From positions 124,001 through 188,000 of the forward strand of contig NZ_VIYG01000001.1 in assembly GCF_009389585.1 (NCBI RefSeq): DNA of 64,000 bases, written 5' to 3'. The DNA comes from Oceanobacillus sp. CFH 90083. GTDB taxonomy: Bacteria; Bacillota; Bacilli; Bacillales; Amphibacillaceae. Numbering within the stretch: the stretch's first letter is position 1; every line of letters starts with the position of its first letter. Under the pieces are notes generated by a model, which was not told the origin of the DNA, searched no databases, and saw only the letters and a list, made by a program, of their open reading frames with translations. This document shows, piece after piece, positions 44,028 to 53,257 of this stretch. The position numbers and the translations under genes were made by a program.

Positions 44028-44771
44028 ATGACGTCCATTATTGCACACCGGGGAGCAAGCAGTTATGCCCCTGAGAACAGTTTCCCGGCATTTAAACTTG
44101 CTTACGAAATGAAGGCAGATGGAATTGAAACAGATGTTCAGCTTACGAAAGATAATATCCCGGTCCTTTTTCATGATGAAAACTTATATCGAATTTTTGG
44201 AGAAAAAGGATGGATTAATCAATATACGCTGACCGAATTAAAACAATTGGACATGGGGAAATCCTTCCATTCTAAATTTGCGGGCGAAAAAATAGTGACA
44301 CTTGAGGAATTTCTTATTTGGATACAAGATAAACCATTAATACTGCATTTAGAACTGAAAAATAATAAGATCATTCATAAGGATCTGGAGAAAATTACAT
44401 ATCAGCTTGTCAAACAGTATCAAATGTTAGATAAGACATGCTTTTCTACATTTTCGGATGTTAGTATCTCCCGTTTGGCGAGCTTACCGGATGTTTCAAA
44501 TATCGGCTGGCTAACAAAGCGCCCCAAAAGAAATCTATTAGCATATGCTTTATCTATTGGAGCAACCGCTATCCATATCAGACATACACTCTTGCGGCAG
44601 CGGCTTATAAATGATGCGGTGAAAAACGATGTTCCTGTCAGGGTTTATACGGTTAATTCATCCCGCCTTTTCCATCGCTGTTTTTCATACAAAGTAAACA
44701 GCATATTTACAGATGTACCCGACAAAGCATTTGCTGCACGTAAAAAACTATATCGGAGTTTTCTGATTTAA
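44028..44771 (+). CDS. Glycerophosphodiester phosphodiesterase
   Basis: Cytoplasmic enzyme (no signal peptide) that splits glycerophosphodiesters from lipid turnover into glycerol 3-phosphate and alcohol. The 247 residues have IIAHRGASSYAPENSFPAF (His7 catalytic, Glu metal), GIETDVQLTKD and PVLFHDENL (second catalytic His), and a terminal VRVYTVN strand. It resembles B. subtilis YqiK and UgpQ. AGGAGG lies 7 bases before the ATG. In the same direction as rnz, about 100 bases upstream of it. Confidence 0.88.
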   Translation: MTSIIAHRGASSYAPENSFPAFKLAYEMKADGIETDVQLTKDNIPVLFHDENLYRIFGEKGWINQYTLTELKQLDMGKSFHSKFAGEKIVTLEEFLIWIQDKPLILHLELKNNKIIHKDLEKITYQLVKQYQMLDKTCFSTFSDVSISRLASLPDVSNIGWLTKRPKRNLLAYALSIGATAIHIRHTLLRQRLINDAVKNDVPVRVYTVNSSRLFHRCFSYKVNSIFTDVPDKAFAARKKLYRSFLI

Positions 44772-44873
44772 AATTAGGAGTTTATACTATTTTTTAACCT
44801 TATAGATTGATGATTACTGCATATTTGGGTAAAATTTTAAATTATAATAAAAAATTAAGGTGAGATGGGACAT

Positions 44874-45791
44874 ATGGAGATAACCTTCTTAGGCACTGGA
44901 GCCGGCCTTCCTTCTAAAGAAAGGAATGTAACAGCCATCACGCTCAGTATGCTGCAGGAATTGAATGAAGTTTGGCTGTTTGATTGCGGAGAAGCAACAC
45001 AGCATCAACTGCTTCATACAAAAATTAAACCAGGAAAAATAAATAAAATCTTTATTACCCATATGCATGGGGATCATATTTATGGCTTGCCGGGCTTTCT
45101 CAGCAGCCGTTCTTTTCAAGCAGGTACAGATAGACCTTTAACCATTTATGGTCCAAAAGGGATAAAGGAATTTATTCAATCTGCTTTAAAATTAAGCTAT
45201 ACCCATTTAACTTATCCTCTTACCGTCATTGAAATAGAAGAAGGATTATTGTTTGAAACCGAAGCGATTAAAGTATATACAAAAAAGCTGGTACATGGTG
45301 TCCCAAGCTTTGGCTTCCGTATTGTTGAAAAAAATAAGCCCGGGGAGCTGCTTGTTGAAAAATTAAAAGCCAAAGGGATACAGCCTGGTCCTATTTATGG
45401 AGAAATTAAAAAAAATCCTTCTGTCACGCTGGAAAATGGCAGTATAATTTACCAACGTGATTTTATTGGCCAACCTAAGAAAGGGAGAGTCATCTCCATT
45501 CTTGGCGATACGATCTATCAAGCATCGCATAAAGAATTTGTAAAAAATAGCGATCTGTTTATTCACGAAGCCACTTTTGCTGCAGATAAAGAGACACTTG
45601 CAGAGGAATATTTTCATTCAACAAACACACAAGCTGCCAAATTAGCATTTGATGCAGACTGTAAACAATTAATTTTGACACATATATCTTCAAGATATCA
45701 ATTACCGGAAATGGATCCATTTCTGGAAGAGGCGAAAAAAGTATTTTCGAATACATTCGTCGCCAAAGATTTTAGTGTGTTTTCATTATAG
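44874..45791 (+). CDS. rnz: Ribonuclease Z
   Basis: Endonuclease that removes 3' trailers of tRNA precursors lacking an encoded CCA. The 305 residues (B. subtilis 307) have the metallo-beta-lactamase motif THMHGDH (His63, His65, Asp67, His68), ILGDT and THISSRYQ, and the flexible-arm sequence [12 protein letters not shown]. The ATG at 44874 is used: its GGTGAG is 9 bases upstream, while for the in-frame ATG at 44865 the spacing would be too short. Confidence 0.94.
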   Translation: MEITFLGTGAGLPSKERNVTAITLSMLQELNEVWLFDCGEATQHQLLHTKIKPGKINKIFITHMHGDHIYGLPGFLSSRSFQAGTDRPLTIYGPKGIKEFIQSALKLSYTHLTYPLTVIEIEEGLLFETEAIKVYTKKLVHGVPSFGFRIVEKNKPGELLVEKLKAKGIQPGPIYGEIKKNPSVTLENGSIIYQRDFIGQPKKGRVISILGDTIYQASHKEFVKNSDLFIHEATFAADKETLAEEYFHSTNTQAAKLAFDADCKQLILTHISSRYQLPEMDPFLEEAKKVFSNTFVAKDFSVFSL

Positions 45792-45833
45792 CTTGAACAT
45801 CCTCTTGAAGTGAGAAAGGGAGAGACAGATTTG

Positions 45834-47213
45834 ATGACCTTACAAGAAAACTATCAACAAATCGTTGATGATCATCGAAAATATGTTGATCAAGGAAATA
45901 CGATTGATTATACTTTTCGCAAACAACAATTAGAAACGATAAAAAAGATACTAAAAGATTATGAAACAGAGATATATGATGTGCTGAGAAAAGATTTAAA
46001 TAAACCTGATCATGAAATCATGCTTACAGAGATTGGCATTATTCAAAATGAATTGGAGGTTGCTATCAAAAATCTCAGCTATTGGATGCAGCCTGAAAAA
46101 GTGGCCTCTCCGTTAACGCATAAAGGTTCGAAAAGCTACATTATAAAAGAACCGCTCGGTGTTGTACTGATTATTGCGCCATGGAACTATCCTTTACAAT
46201 TATCTCTGGTACCGATTATTGGAGCGATAGCAGCAGGCAACTCGGTTATTTTAAAGCCTTCTGAGCATGCACCGCACACATCAGATTTTCTCGCCCGAAT
46301 AGCAGAAGAAAATTTTGATCCTTCTTATTTCACCGTTGTTCAAGGAGCTGCTGAGGAAACAACAGAGCTGTTAAAGCAGCGTTTTGATCACATTTTCTTC
46401 ACCGGCGGAAGTAATGTAGGTAAAATAGTCATGCGTGCCGCAAGCGAGTATCTGACACCAGTAACGTTAGAGCTGGGTGGAAAAAGTCCTGCTATTGTTG
46501 ATGAAGATGCAAATATCCAAATGGCTGCCAAGCGAATTGTATGGGGGAAGTATACAAACGCTGGTCAGACCTGTGTGGCTCCAGATTATTTATTAGTACA
46601 GGAATCTGTTAAATTCAAGCTTTTAAAAGCAATGAAAAAACAAATTAAGTCGTTATACGGAAAGAATGTACTTCAGGGTGAAAATTTTTCAAGAATCATT
46701 AATCTGGACCATTTTAACCGTTTAAAAGCATTTTTAAATAGTGACCATATTGTTCATGGCGGAGAATATAATGAGGAAGAGTTAGTCATTGAACCTACTA
46801 TTCTTGATAAAATAGATTGGGAAGACCCGATCATGCAAGAAGAGATATTTGGTCCGATTCTGCCAGTGCTGCAATTTGAAAATATAGAAGATGCTCTTGC
46901 GCTTATTAAATCCAGGGAAAAACCATTAGCTCTTTATTACTTTGGAGAAAATCCAAGAATGCAATCGCAAGTAATGGAATATGCTTCTTTTGGAGGCGGT
47001 TCGATAAACGATACATTCTTCCACCTTGCAAATCCGCATCTGCCATTTGGCGGTGTCGGTCAAAGCGGGATGGGAAGCTATCATGGGAAGGCAGGCTTTG
47101 ATACTTTTTCACACCAGAAAAGCATCTTAAAACAAACAACAAAATTTGATTTTCCTTTTCGTTATTCAGGCGGCACAGTTACTTCGAATATTTTAAAGAA
47201 ATTTTTATCATAA
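45834..47213 (+). CDS. Aldehyde dehydrogenase (class 3, YwdH-like)
   Basis: NAD(P)-dependent oxidation of medium- or long-chain aldehydes to acids. The 459 residues contain IIAPWNYPLQ (cofactor), FTGGSNVGKIV, LELGGKSPAIV (general base Glu), NAGQTCVAPDY (nucleophilic Cys) and EEIFGPILPV. Size and lack of a linker are typical of the class 3/ALDH3-type enzymes such as B. subtilis YwdH. Start chosen at the ATG 9 bases after GGGAGAG; a TTG one codon earlier and a GTG at 45810 are possible. It begins 42 bases after rnz, possibly co-transcribed. Confidence 0.9.
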   Translation: MTLQENYQQIVDDHRKYVDQGNTIDYTFRKQQLETIKKILKDYETEIYDVLRKDLNKPDHEIMLTEIGIIQNELEVAIKNLSYWMQPEKVASPLTHKGSKSYIIKEPLGVVLIIAPWNYPLQLSLVPIIGAIAAGNSVILKPSEHAPHTSDFLARIAEENFDPSYFTVVQGAAEETTELLKQRFDHIFFTGGSNVGKIVMRAASEYLTPVTLELGGKSPAIVDEDANIQMAAKRIVWGKYTNAGQTCVAPDYLLVQESVKFKLLKAMKKQIKSLYGKNVLQGENFSRIINLDHFNRLKAFLNSDHIVHGGEYNEEELVIEPTILDKIDWEDPIMQEEIFGPILPVLQFENIEDALALIKSREKPLALYYFGENPRMQSQVMEYASFGGGSINDTFFHLANPHLPFGGVGQSGMGSYHGKAGFDTFSHQKSILKQTTKFDFPFRYSGGTVTSNILKKFLS

Positions 47214-47295
47214 AACGAAACTTCAATCAGTGGGATTTTTACGGACGGTTATCTGTGATAAATCGCAACCATTAATTCTGATGATCCAATAAATG

Positions 47296-47347
47296 AAAGC
47301 CTTGATTTTATTTTATCTCTGGTAACATAAAATAAAATCAAGGCTTT
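47296..47347. terminator. Terminator with 21-bp perfect inverted repeat, between two converging genes
   Basis: Bases 47296-47316 are the exact reverse complement of 47327-47347 (inner loop 10 bases, AAAGCCTTGA at the outer end). T and A runs flank it on both sides. It covers the dinB stop codon at 47338-47340. Confidence 0.9.
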
Positions 47348-48591
47348 TTATAATCATCTAAAAAATCTTTTTGAAAGCTTGTTCGTGGCTGCTGTTCTTT
47401 ATCCTTTTCACTATTTAAAGATAAAAATACATCTTTGCCGTACTTATCAGTCAATTCTTCCATTGTTTCGTAAAACTTTTCCTTCTTGGCATTATCCCGA
47501 TAGGTAAACAAATCAAGCTGCTCTCCTACCTGCCTTTTCTCCTCTAAATTTTGTAAAGAGACACCTAACAGCCGTACAGGCTCTTCATTCCAATGTGCTT
47601 TTAATAACTCTTTTGCAACAAAAAGAATATCTTCTTTTTCATCGATATATCCTTGCAAGGTTTTACTGCGTGTAATGGTTTGATGATTATGAAAGCGAAT
47701 CATCAATTGGACACTTTTCCCTGTTGCACTTTTCCTTTTCACCCTTCTGGCAACATTCGTAACAAGCTGATCCAGAAGCTGATGAAGCTCGTTCCAATCT
47801 GTAGAGTCATGAGCCAGCGTTTGTGAACTGCCGATACTCTTAAAATCGTGTACTGCTTCCGGATCAACTGGACGATAATCGATCCCATTGGCAAGGTTCT
47901 TCATTCGTTCTCCGTTTACACCTAATAGCTGCTTTAATTGATACACATCATGTGCAGCCAGATCGCCAATAGTATGAATGGATACCTTTCTCAACTTTGC
48001 TGCTGTTTTCTTGCCAATTCCGTGCATTTCTTCAATGGCAAGCGGCCATAGCACTTGAGGCAGCTCTCGCTTCCGCAGGATCGTTATTCCTAAAGGCTTC
48101 TTCATATCTGATGCCATTTTTGCCAAAAATTTATTTGGAGCAATGCCGAGACTGCATGGGATATCCAGCTCTGTTAAGATTCTTTGCTGCAAATAGTCAG
48201 CAATTTCTATGGGTGTCCCAAATCCTGTTGTATCTGTCACATCCAAATATCCCTCATCAATCGAAACAGGCTGGACTAATGGGGTGATTTCTGCAAGCAT
48301 CTTGAAAATCGTTCGGGAGGCTTCCCGGTATCTGTCAAAATTAGGACGCATTAATAATAAATCAGGACATAATTTTTTAGCCTGCCAAACAGGCATTGTT
48401 GTTTTTACACCTTTTGCCCTTGCCTCATAGCTGCTTGTAACAATAATGCCCTTCCGCTCTTCCGGATTACCGGCGATAGCAATCGGCTTTCCTTTTAACT
48501 CCGGATTATGAGCCATCTCTACCGATGCATAAAAGCAGTTCATATCAATATGAAAGATGACACGTCTTTTTGAATTAGCTGATTGGGTCAT
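47338..48591 (-). CDS. dinB: DNA polymerase IV (Y family)
   Basis: Error-prone translesion polymerase, called PolY1/YqjH in B. subtilis. The 417 residues have FHIDMNCFYASVE (catalytic Asp16), PVSIDEGYLDVT (second acidic pair), two helix-hairpin-helix-like parts (GIGKKTAAKL) and the little-finger domain; QLDLFTYRDN near the end is a beta-clamp-binding peptide (QLxLF). Adjacent to rnz and yqjE, as in B. subtilis. Start ATG has GGGAGAG about 11 bases upstream. Confidence 0.93.
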   Translation of the reverse strand: MTQSANSKRRVIFHIDMNCFYASVEMAHNPELKGKPIAIAGNPEERKGIIVTSSYEARAKGVKTTMPVWQAKKLCPDLLLMRPNFDRYREASRTIFKMLAEITPLVQPVSIDEGYLDVTDTTGFGTPIEIADYLQQRILTELDIPCSLGIAPNKFLAKMASDMKKPLGITILRKRELPQVLWPLAIEEMHGIGKKTAAKLRKVSIHTIGDLAAHDVYQLKQLLGVNGERMKNLANGIDYRPVDPEAVHDFKSIGSSQTLAHDSTDWNELHQLLDQLVTNVARRVKRKSATGKSVQLMIRFHNHQTITRSKTLQGYIDEKEDILFVAKELLKAHWNEEPVRLLGVSLQNLEEKRQVGEQLDLFTYRDNAKKEKFYETMEELTDKYGKDVFLSLNSEKDKEQQPRTSFQKDFLDDYKKP

Positions 48592-48688
48592 AGCAGCAAC
48601 AACTCTCCCTTAAAGAGAGAAGAACACATCCGTCATCGAATGCGCTCTTTCTCCTTTTTTCACAAAATAATTATTGTAAAGATGGGCT

Positions 48689-49816
48689 TTATCTTATTTT
48701 ACTTGAGACTTTAACAATCTCTACAATAAATTCTGTTACTTTCACTAAATCCTCTACTTTGATTCGTTCATTGGTCGTATGAATTTCCTTATAGCCGACA
48801 GCTAAGTTGACTGTAGGAATGCCGTATCCTGCAATAACATTCGCATCGCTGCCTCCGCCACTTTGTTCTAATTTGCTCTCTCTGCCAATAGCTTTTGCAG
48901 CTTCTCTGGCAACCTCAACAACCTGGTCGCCTTCTTTAAAGTGATAACCTGGATATGCTACAACTATTTTCACATCTGCTGCGCCGCCAAGCTCTTCAGC
49001 AGCCTCTTCAAAAGCTGTCTTCATGCTTTCTACCTGCTTTTCCATCTTTTCAGCTGATAAGGAACGTGCCTCTGCTAAAATTTCAACATGATCTACAACA
49101 ATATTGGTTTGCTTGCCGCCTTCAAAGCGTCCGATATTCGCTGTTGTTTCCTTATCGATACGTCCTAATGGCATTTTAGAAATTGCTTTTGATGCAATCG
49201 TAATAGCAGAAATACCATTCTCAGGCTCCACACCAGCATGCGCTGTTTTACCGGTAATTGTTGCGTGAATTTTCGCCTGTGTCGGCGCTGCCACAACAAT
49301 ATCCCCAACGTTTCCATTACTGTCTAACGCATATCCATAGCGAGCATTTAATTTAGAAGCATCTAATGCTTTTGCACCCACCAGACCAGATTCTTCACCT
49401 ACTGTAATAATAAATTGAATCTGGCCATGGGGAATATTGTTTTCCTGAAGTACTCTAATCAGCTCAAACATAGCGGCTATACCTGCTTTATCATCGGAGC
49501 CAAGAATCGTATCTCCCTCTGAAGAAATCACACCATCTTTAATAATTGGGCGTATTCCCTTCCCTGGAACAACGGTATCCATATGGGAAGTAAAATAAAT
49601 TGGATCTGCGCCTTCTTTGGTTGCCGGAAGTGTACAGATTAAATTTCCTGCTCCATGACCAGTTTGCTCTTTTGTATTATCTTCTTCTACCTGAACACCT
49701 AAAGCTTGAAATTTTTTGGTTAAAACAGATGCTATCTCACTTTCAAACCCTGTTTCAGAATCTACCTGCACAAGCTCTAAAAATTCATTAACTACTCTTT
49801 CCTCATTCACACTCAT
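48689..49816 (-). CDS. yqjE: M20-family aminopeptidase YqjE (tripeptidase T-like)
   Basis: Two-zinc cytoplasmic exopeptidase, probably acting on tri- or other short peptides. The 375 residues (B. subtilis YqjE 371) show YFTSHMDTVVPG (His and Asp zinc ligands), ILGSDDKAGIAAM (bridging Asp), GEESGLVGA (catalytic Glu), and GGGSDANV near the end; the dimerisation domain spans about 185-290. AGGAGG lies 8 bases before the ATG. Neighbour of dinB and yqjA. Confidence 0.9.
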   Translation of the reverse strand: MSVNEERVVNEFLELVQVDSETGFESEIASVLTKKFQALGVQVEEDNTKEQTGHGAGNLICTLPATKEGADPIYFTSHMDTVVPGKGIRPIIKDGVISSEGDTILGSDDKAGIAAMFELIRVLQENNIPHGQIQFIITVGEESGLVGAKALDASKLNARYGYALDSNGNVGDIVVAAPTQAKIHATITGKTAHAGVEPENGISAITIASKAISKMPLGRIDKETTANIGRFEGGKQTNIVVDHVEILAEARSLSAEKMEKQVESMKTAFEEAAEELGGAADVKIVVAYPGYHFKEGDQVVEVAREAAKAIGRESKLEQSGGGSDANVIAGYGIPTVNLAVGYKEIHTTNERIKVEDLVKVTEFIVEIVKVSSKIR

Positions 49817-50016
49817 TTGCGTAACCTCCTACTGAATAGGCTACTATATTTTTTCTTTTTTTTACAGTAGAATGAATTGGATTCCCGGTTCTCATGCATA
49901 AGTACATCAAATTTAGAAGAACAATTTTGAAAAAAACAATACGATTAACTTGTCTGATGAATGATTTCACGTTAGAATAACGATAGATGATACCGGTTAA
50001 CGAAGGGGGATATTTC

Positions 50017-50145
50017 ATGGCAGCAAAACAATCTGTGCAAAAGAAGCGTTCTAAACGTGCACGCCGTACGAAAATCATTATATATTTCATGGTCGCTCTT
50101 ATGATTATATCAGCAATTACAGCTGGACTAGCAGCGTTTGTCTAA
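50017..50145 (+). CDS. Small membrane protein, Prli42-like
   Basis: A 42-residue protein: a highly basic head (residues 4-18, many Lys and Arg) and one membrane segment (about 20-42, IIIYFMVALMIISAITAGLA). This matches the Prli42 (DUF4044-like) micro-proteins, which in Listeria recruit the stressosome to the membrane. GGGGG lies 7 bases before the ATG. It stands alone on the plus strand between yqjE and yqjA. The match is by length and by the character of the tail, so the function is tentative. Confidence 0.6.
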   Translation: MAAKQSVQKKRSKRARRTKIIIYFMVALMIISAITAGLAAFV

Positions 50146-50218
50146 AAGAACTGAAAGCGTGCAAAAAGCGCCCTTACAGGCTAAGAACGCGAAATCATAT
50201 TACTACTGCCTGTACTCA

Positions 50219-50262
50219 CACGTCCAGGGACGAGTAATCGCAAAAGCTGGGAGCTGGACGTG
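50219..50262. repeat. Inverted repeat with fragments of module A
   Basis: CACGTCCAG (50219-50227) pairs with CTGGACGTG (50254-50262). The loop contains GAGTAATCGC, close to a piece of copy 2, and the arm equals the ACGTCCAG of copy 5 (63878 on). Possibly a degenerate member of the repeat family; it may also end the preceding small gene. Confidence 0.45.
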
Positions 50263-50399
50263 GCTGTTATTCTATAAATAGATATGCACACACAAACAAT
50301 TTTATAATTTCCTGGACAAATATAAAGGCAGTGCAGAAATGATTCATTATTTTCCGTACTGCTTTTTGAAATGATTACACCCGTATGTAACAGGAAAGT

Positions 50400-51392
50400 T
50401 TATCTGTCTTTTTTTCTTTTTATCTTCTCTTTCTTCCAAGAAGTTATATCACTTTTCTTAAATTTATTTTTAATAATTAAGTACGCTTCTATTTCATGTA
50501 ATAATTGAAATAAGTATGCCCGTGTTTCAAACGCTTCTCGTGTTTCCGGCAAATCCTGCGCATGAAATTCCCTTTTTAATTCTGTTAATTGATCTAAAAA
50601 AGTAATCGCTGTATTCCCTGGATGAACGGCTTGCGACAAACGTTCAAAGAAATCCGCAATCTCAAGTGCGATATGATCTGTCTTTGGCAGATGTGTTACG
50701 TGCGGAAGCATTTTCTTTAACAGTTCAAATTGCCTTTCCCTCATTTTAAAATAATTATAATAGGTATGTTCATTCCGTAATAAATGATTATCTTTATCCC
50801 GAATAACTAATTTTTTCGCTTCCATAAGTATGTCCTCTGCAGCTGTAATTTCTCTTCCTTGCCACTTATCATTTTCATCCCGAATATACAAAGAGTATTC
50901 ATATAAAATACGGCTGAAATTCTCTTCTAATTGCGATTGCAGCTTTTTTAATTTATTATCTAAACTCGGCATATATACATTCAGCAAAAGCCCTATACCA
51001 ATCCCAATGATAATTAGCACAAACTGCTCCCCAATCAAAGAAAGCGTTATACTCCCGGAACCATATAGATTCAGCATAACAACGGAACTGGATGCAATCC
51101 CTGGAGTTGCTTTTAATGCTACAGTTGCAGGAATAAATAAAAGAAGTAATAAAAATATAGAAAAAGCGTGATAGCCAATAAATTCAAAAATGATACATGA
51201 AAAAGCAACAGCTGCTGTACACGCAATAAACCGCTGCCATGCACTTAAAAAGGAAGACTTTCTCGATGGCTGTATGCAAAGAATCGTTAATATCCCCGCT
51301 GAAATAAAATTTGAAAGTCCAACCCATTGTGCTAAGTAGATCGCAATTGGCGTTCCAATGGCCGTCTTTAAGGTGCGATATCCAATTTTCAC
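50400..51392 (-). CDS. yqjA: YqjA-like aromatic acid exporter family membrane protein
   Basis: The protein has 330 residues (B. subtilis YqjA 322). The N-terminal half has about five membrane segments of the ArAE/FusC type, beginning with GYRTLKTAIGTPIAIYLAQW and containing ILTILCIQPSRKSS; the C-terminal half (about 150-315) is a soluble helical domain (DUF939 C). Related proteins export aromatic acids, but the substrate of YqjA is not known. Positioned between brxB and yqjE as expected. Confidence 0.88.
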   Translation of the reverse strand: MKIGYRTLKTAIGTPIAIYLAQWVGLSNFISAGILTILCIQPSRKSSFLSAWQRFIACTAAVAFSCIIFEFIGYHAFSIFLLLLLFIPATVALKATPGIASSSVVMLNLYGSGSITLSLIGEQFVLIIIGIGIGLLLNVYMPSLDNKLKKLQSQLEENFSRILYEYSLYIRDENDKWQGREITAAEDILMEAKKLVIRDKDNHLLRNEHTYYNYFKMRERQFELLKKMLPHVTHLPKTDHIALEIADFFERLSQAVHPGNTAITFLDQLTELKREFHAQDLPETREAFETRAYLFQLLHEIEAYLIIKNKFKKSDITSWKKEKIKRKKDR

Positions 51393-51431
51393 CCTTTATG
51401 AACCTCCTGATAGATTTTCACATATACAAAG

Positions 51432-51453
51432 AAGGCTGCCAGATGACAGCCTT
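51432..51453 (-). terminator. Probable terminator downstream of brxB
   Basis: AAGGCTG (51432-51438) pairs with CAGCCTT (51447-51453). On the minus strand the tail is CTTTGTAT, a weak U-tract. Confidence 0.5.
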
Positions 51454-51463
51454 GTATTATTAC

Positions 51464-51895
51464 CTATACCTCTTCACAATATTGATCAAACAGGCTTTGA
51501 AGCTTCGCGGATACTTCCATGGCACTGTGTCCTTCAATTTCATTGCGTTCTACCATGGCAAGAATTTCGCCATCCTTAAGCAATGCGAAGCTGGGAGAAG
51601 ATGGTGCGTATCCTTTAAAATACGTTCTTGCCTGCTCGGTAGCTTCCTGGTCCTGCCCGGCAAATACAGTTAATAAATGATCCGGACGTTTATCATAATG
51701 AATCGCATTTCCTGCTGCCGGACGGGCTACTCCGCCGGCACACCCACAGGTTGAATTAACCATTACAAGTGTTGTACCTTTTCGTGCTAATGCTGTATCC
51801 ACTTCTTCAGCTGTCCGAGCTTCTTCGTAACCTGATTCTGTTATATCTGTTCTGGCAACTTTAACGACATCCTGCATAAATAAATCGAAATCCAT
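51464..51895 (-). CDS. brxB: Bacilliredoxin BrxB (YqiW)
   Basis: Removes bacillithiol from protein thiols after oxidative stress (de-bacillithiolation). The 143 residues have the thioredoxin-like fold with the CGC active site in [16 protein letters not shown] (Cys50, Cys52) and the stretch [21 protein letters not shown] precedes the ATG by about 7 bases. YqiW lies beside the bkd operon in B. subtilis too. Its electron partner YpdA is encoded at 4574-5545. Confidence 0.94.
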   Translation of the reverse strand: MDFDLFMQDVVKVARTDITESGYEEARTAEEVDTALARKGTTLVMVNSTCGCAGGVARPAAGNAIHYDKRPDHLLTVFAGQDQEATEQARTYFKGYAPSSPSFALLKDGEILAMVERNEIEGHSAMEVSAKLQSLFDQYCEEV

Positions 51896-51973
51896 TGTGC
51901 TTCACCCTTTTTACTTAAAATATATTTATAGCTTATCAGCTAGTCATAAAAAATTCAATCTATTAGCACCAGC

Positions 51974-53242
51974 CTAATAAAGGGCTACAGACGATTCATT
52001 CATACCTTCCAGAATTTCTTTCACCCGGGCTAAAAATTTCCCGCATACAAGACCGTCTAAAATACGGTGATCTAAGGAAAGAGATAAATTCACCATATCA
52101 CGGGCCGCAAACATATCATTGATAATAACAGGCCGTTTGACAATCGATTCTACTTGTAAAATCGCTGCCTGCGGATGATTAATAACACCCATTGAAGAAA
52201 CAGAACCAAAGGAGCCTGTATTATTCACAGTAAACGTACCGCCCTGCATGTCATCCTGGGATAGCTTACCCTGACGTGCTTTTGCAGCAAGTGTTGTAAT
52301 ATCGCGGGCGATGCCTTTAATTGTTTTTTCATCAGCATGTTTAATCACCGGAACAAATAATTCCTTGTCCTTGGCTACTGCAATGGATAAATGAATATCT
52401 TTTTTCTGAATAATTTTATCTCCTGCCCACATGCTGTTAAGCTCCGGAAATTCTTTTAAGCCTTGAGCAACAGCTTTTACAAAGAATGCAAAAGGAGTTA
52501 ACGAAAAACCTTCTTGATTTTTAAATGACTCTTTGATGCTGTTACGATATGTTACTAAGTCTGTGACATCTACCTCTATCTGCATCCAGGCATGCGGAAT
52601 TTCCTGCTTTGACCGAACCATATTATCCGCAATGACTTTCCGGACTCCTTTAACAGGAATTTCGATATCTCCGGCTGCACTTTGTATGCTTTCCTTTGGT
52701 AGAGAAGGTGCTTCTTTTACAGCAGCTTTTTCCGGTTTGTTCTCTTGAGAAGATTTTGCCTGTGCTGGAGCCGAACCGGCCTTTTCAATGTATTTCTCAA
52801 CATCTTTTCTGGTAATTCTTCCGCCTCTGCCTGTGCCTTCTATTATGTCTAAATCAATCTGATGCTCTTGAGATAAACGCAGAACCGCCGGAGAATATCG
52901 TTTTTTCATAGAGCGGTCTGTATTTTCCGCTTTTTCGTTCATGGCATTTTCTGCTCTTGTCTCTGCTTCTGACGTTACTGCTTGATCCTCAGCAGCGCTT
53001 TGATCTGTTTCTATATAACAGATTAACGTCCCAACCTCTACGGTTTCTCCTTCCGCTACGACAAGCTCTGTTATTTTGCCTGTATAGGAAGAAGGGATTT
53101 CTGCATTTACTTTATCCGTCATAACTTCAGCAATAGGGTCATACTTATTGACCTGGTCTCCGGCAGAAACAAGCCAAGTACTAATTGTTCCCTCTGTTAC
53201 ACTCTCACCCAGCTGAGGCATTGTTATTTTTTCCATACTCAT
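51974..53242 (-). CDS. bkdB: Branched-chain keto acid dehydrogenase E2
   Basis: Dihydrolipoyl acyltransferase of the BCKDH complex, making isobutyryl-, isovaleryl- and 2-methylbutyryl-CoA primers for branched fatty acids. The 422 residues: lipoyl domain (1-78, lipoyl lysine Lys44 in MTDKVNAEIP), linker, E1/E3-binding domain (about 113-150), second linker, catalytic domain with DHRILDG (catalytic His). Last gene of the operon, 15 bases after bkdAB. GGAGG precedes the ATG. Confidence 0.95.
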   Translation of the reverse strand: MSMEKITMPQLGESVTEGTISTWLVSAGDQVNKYDPIAEVMTDKVNAEIPSSYTGKITELVVAEGETVEVGTLICYIETDQSAAEDQAVTSEAETRAENAMNEKAENTDRSMKKRYSPAVLRLSQEHQIDLDIIEGTGRGGRITRKDVEKYIEKAGSAPAQAKSSQENKPEKAAVKEAPSLPKESIQSAAGDIEIPVKGVRKVIADNMVRSKQEIPHAWMQIEVDVTDLVTYRNSIKESFKNQEGFSLTPFAFFVKAVAQGLKEFPELNSMWAGDKIIQKKDIHLSIAVAKDKELFVPVIKHADEKTIKGIARDITTLAAKARQGKLSQDDMQGGTFTVNNTGSFGSVSSMGVINHPQAAILQVESIVKRPVIINDMFAARDMVNLSLSLDHRILDGLVCGKFLARVKEILEGMNESSVALY

Positions 53243-53257
53243 ATTTCTACCTCCAAA

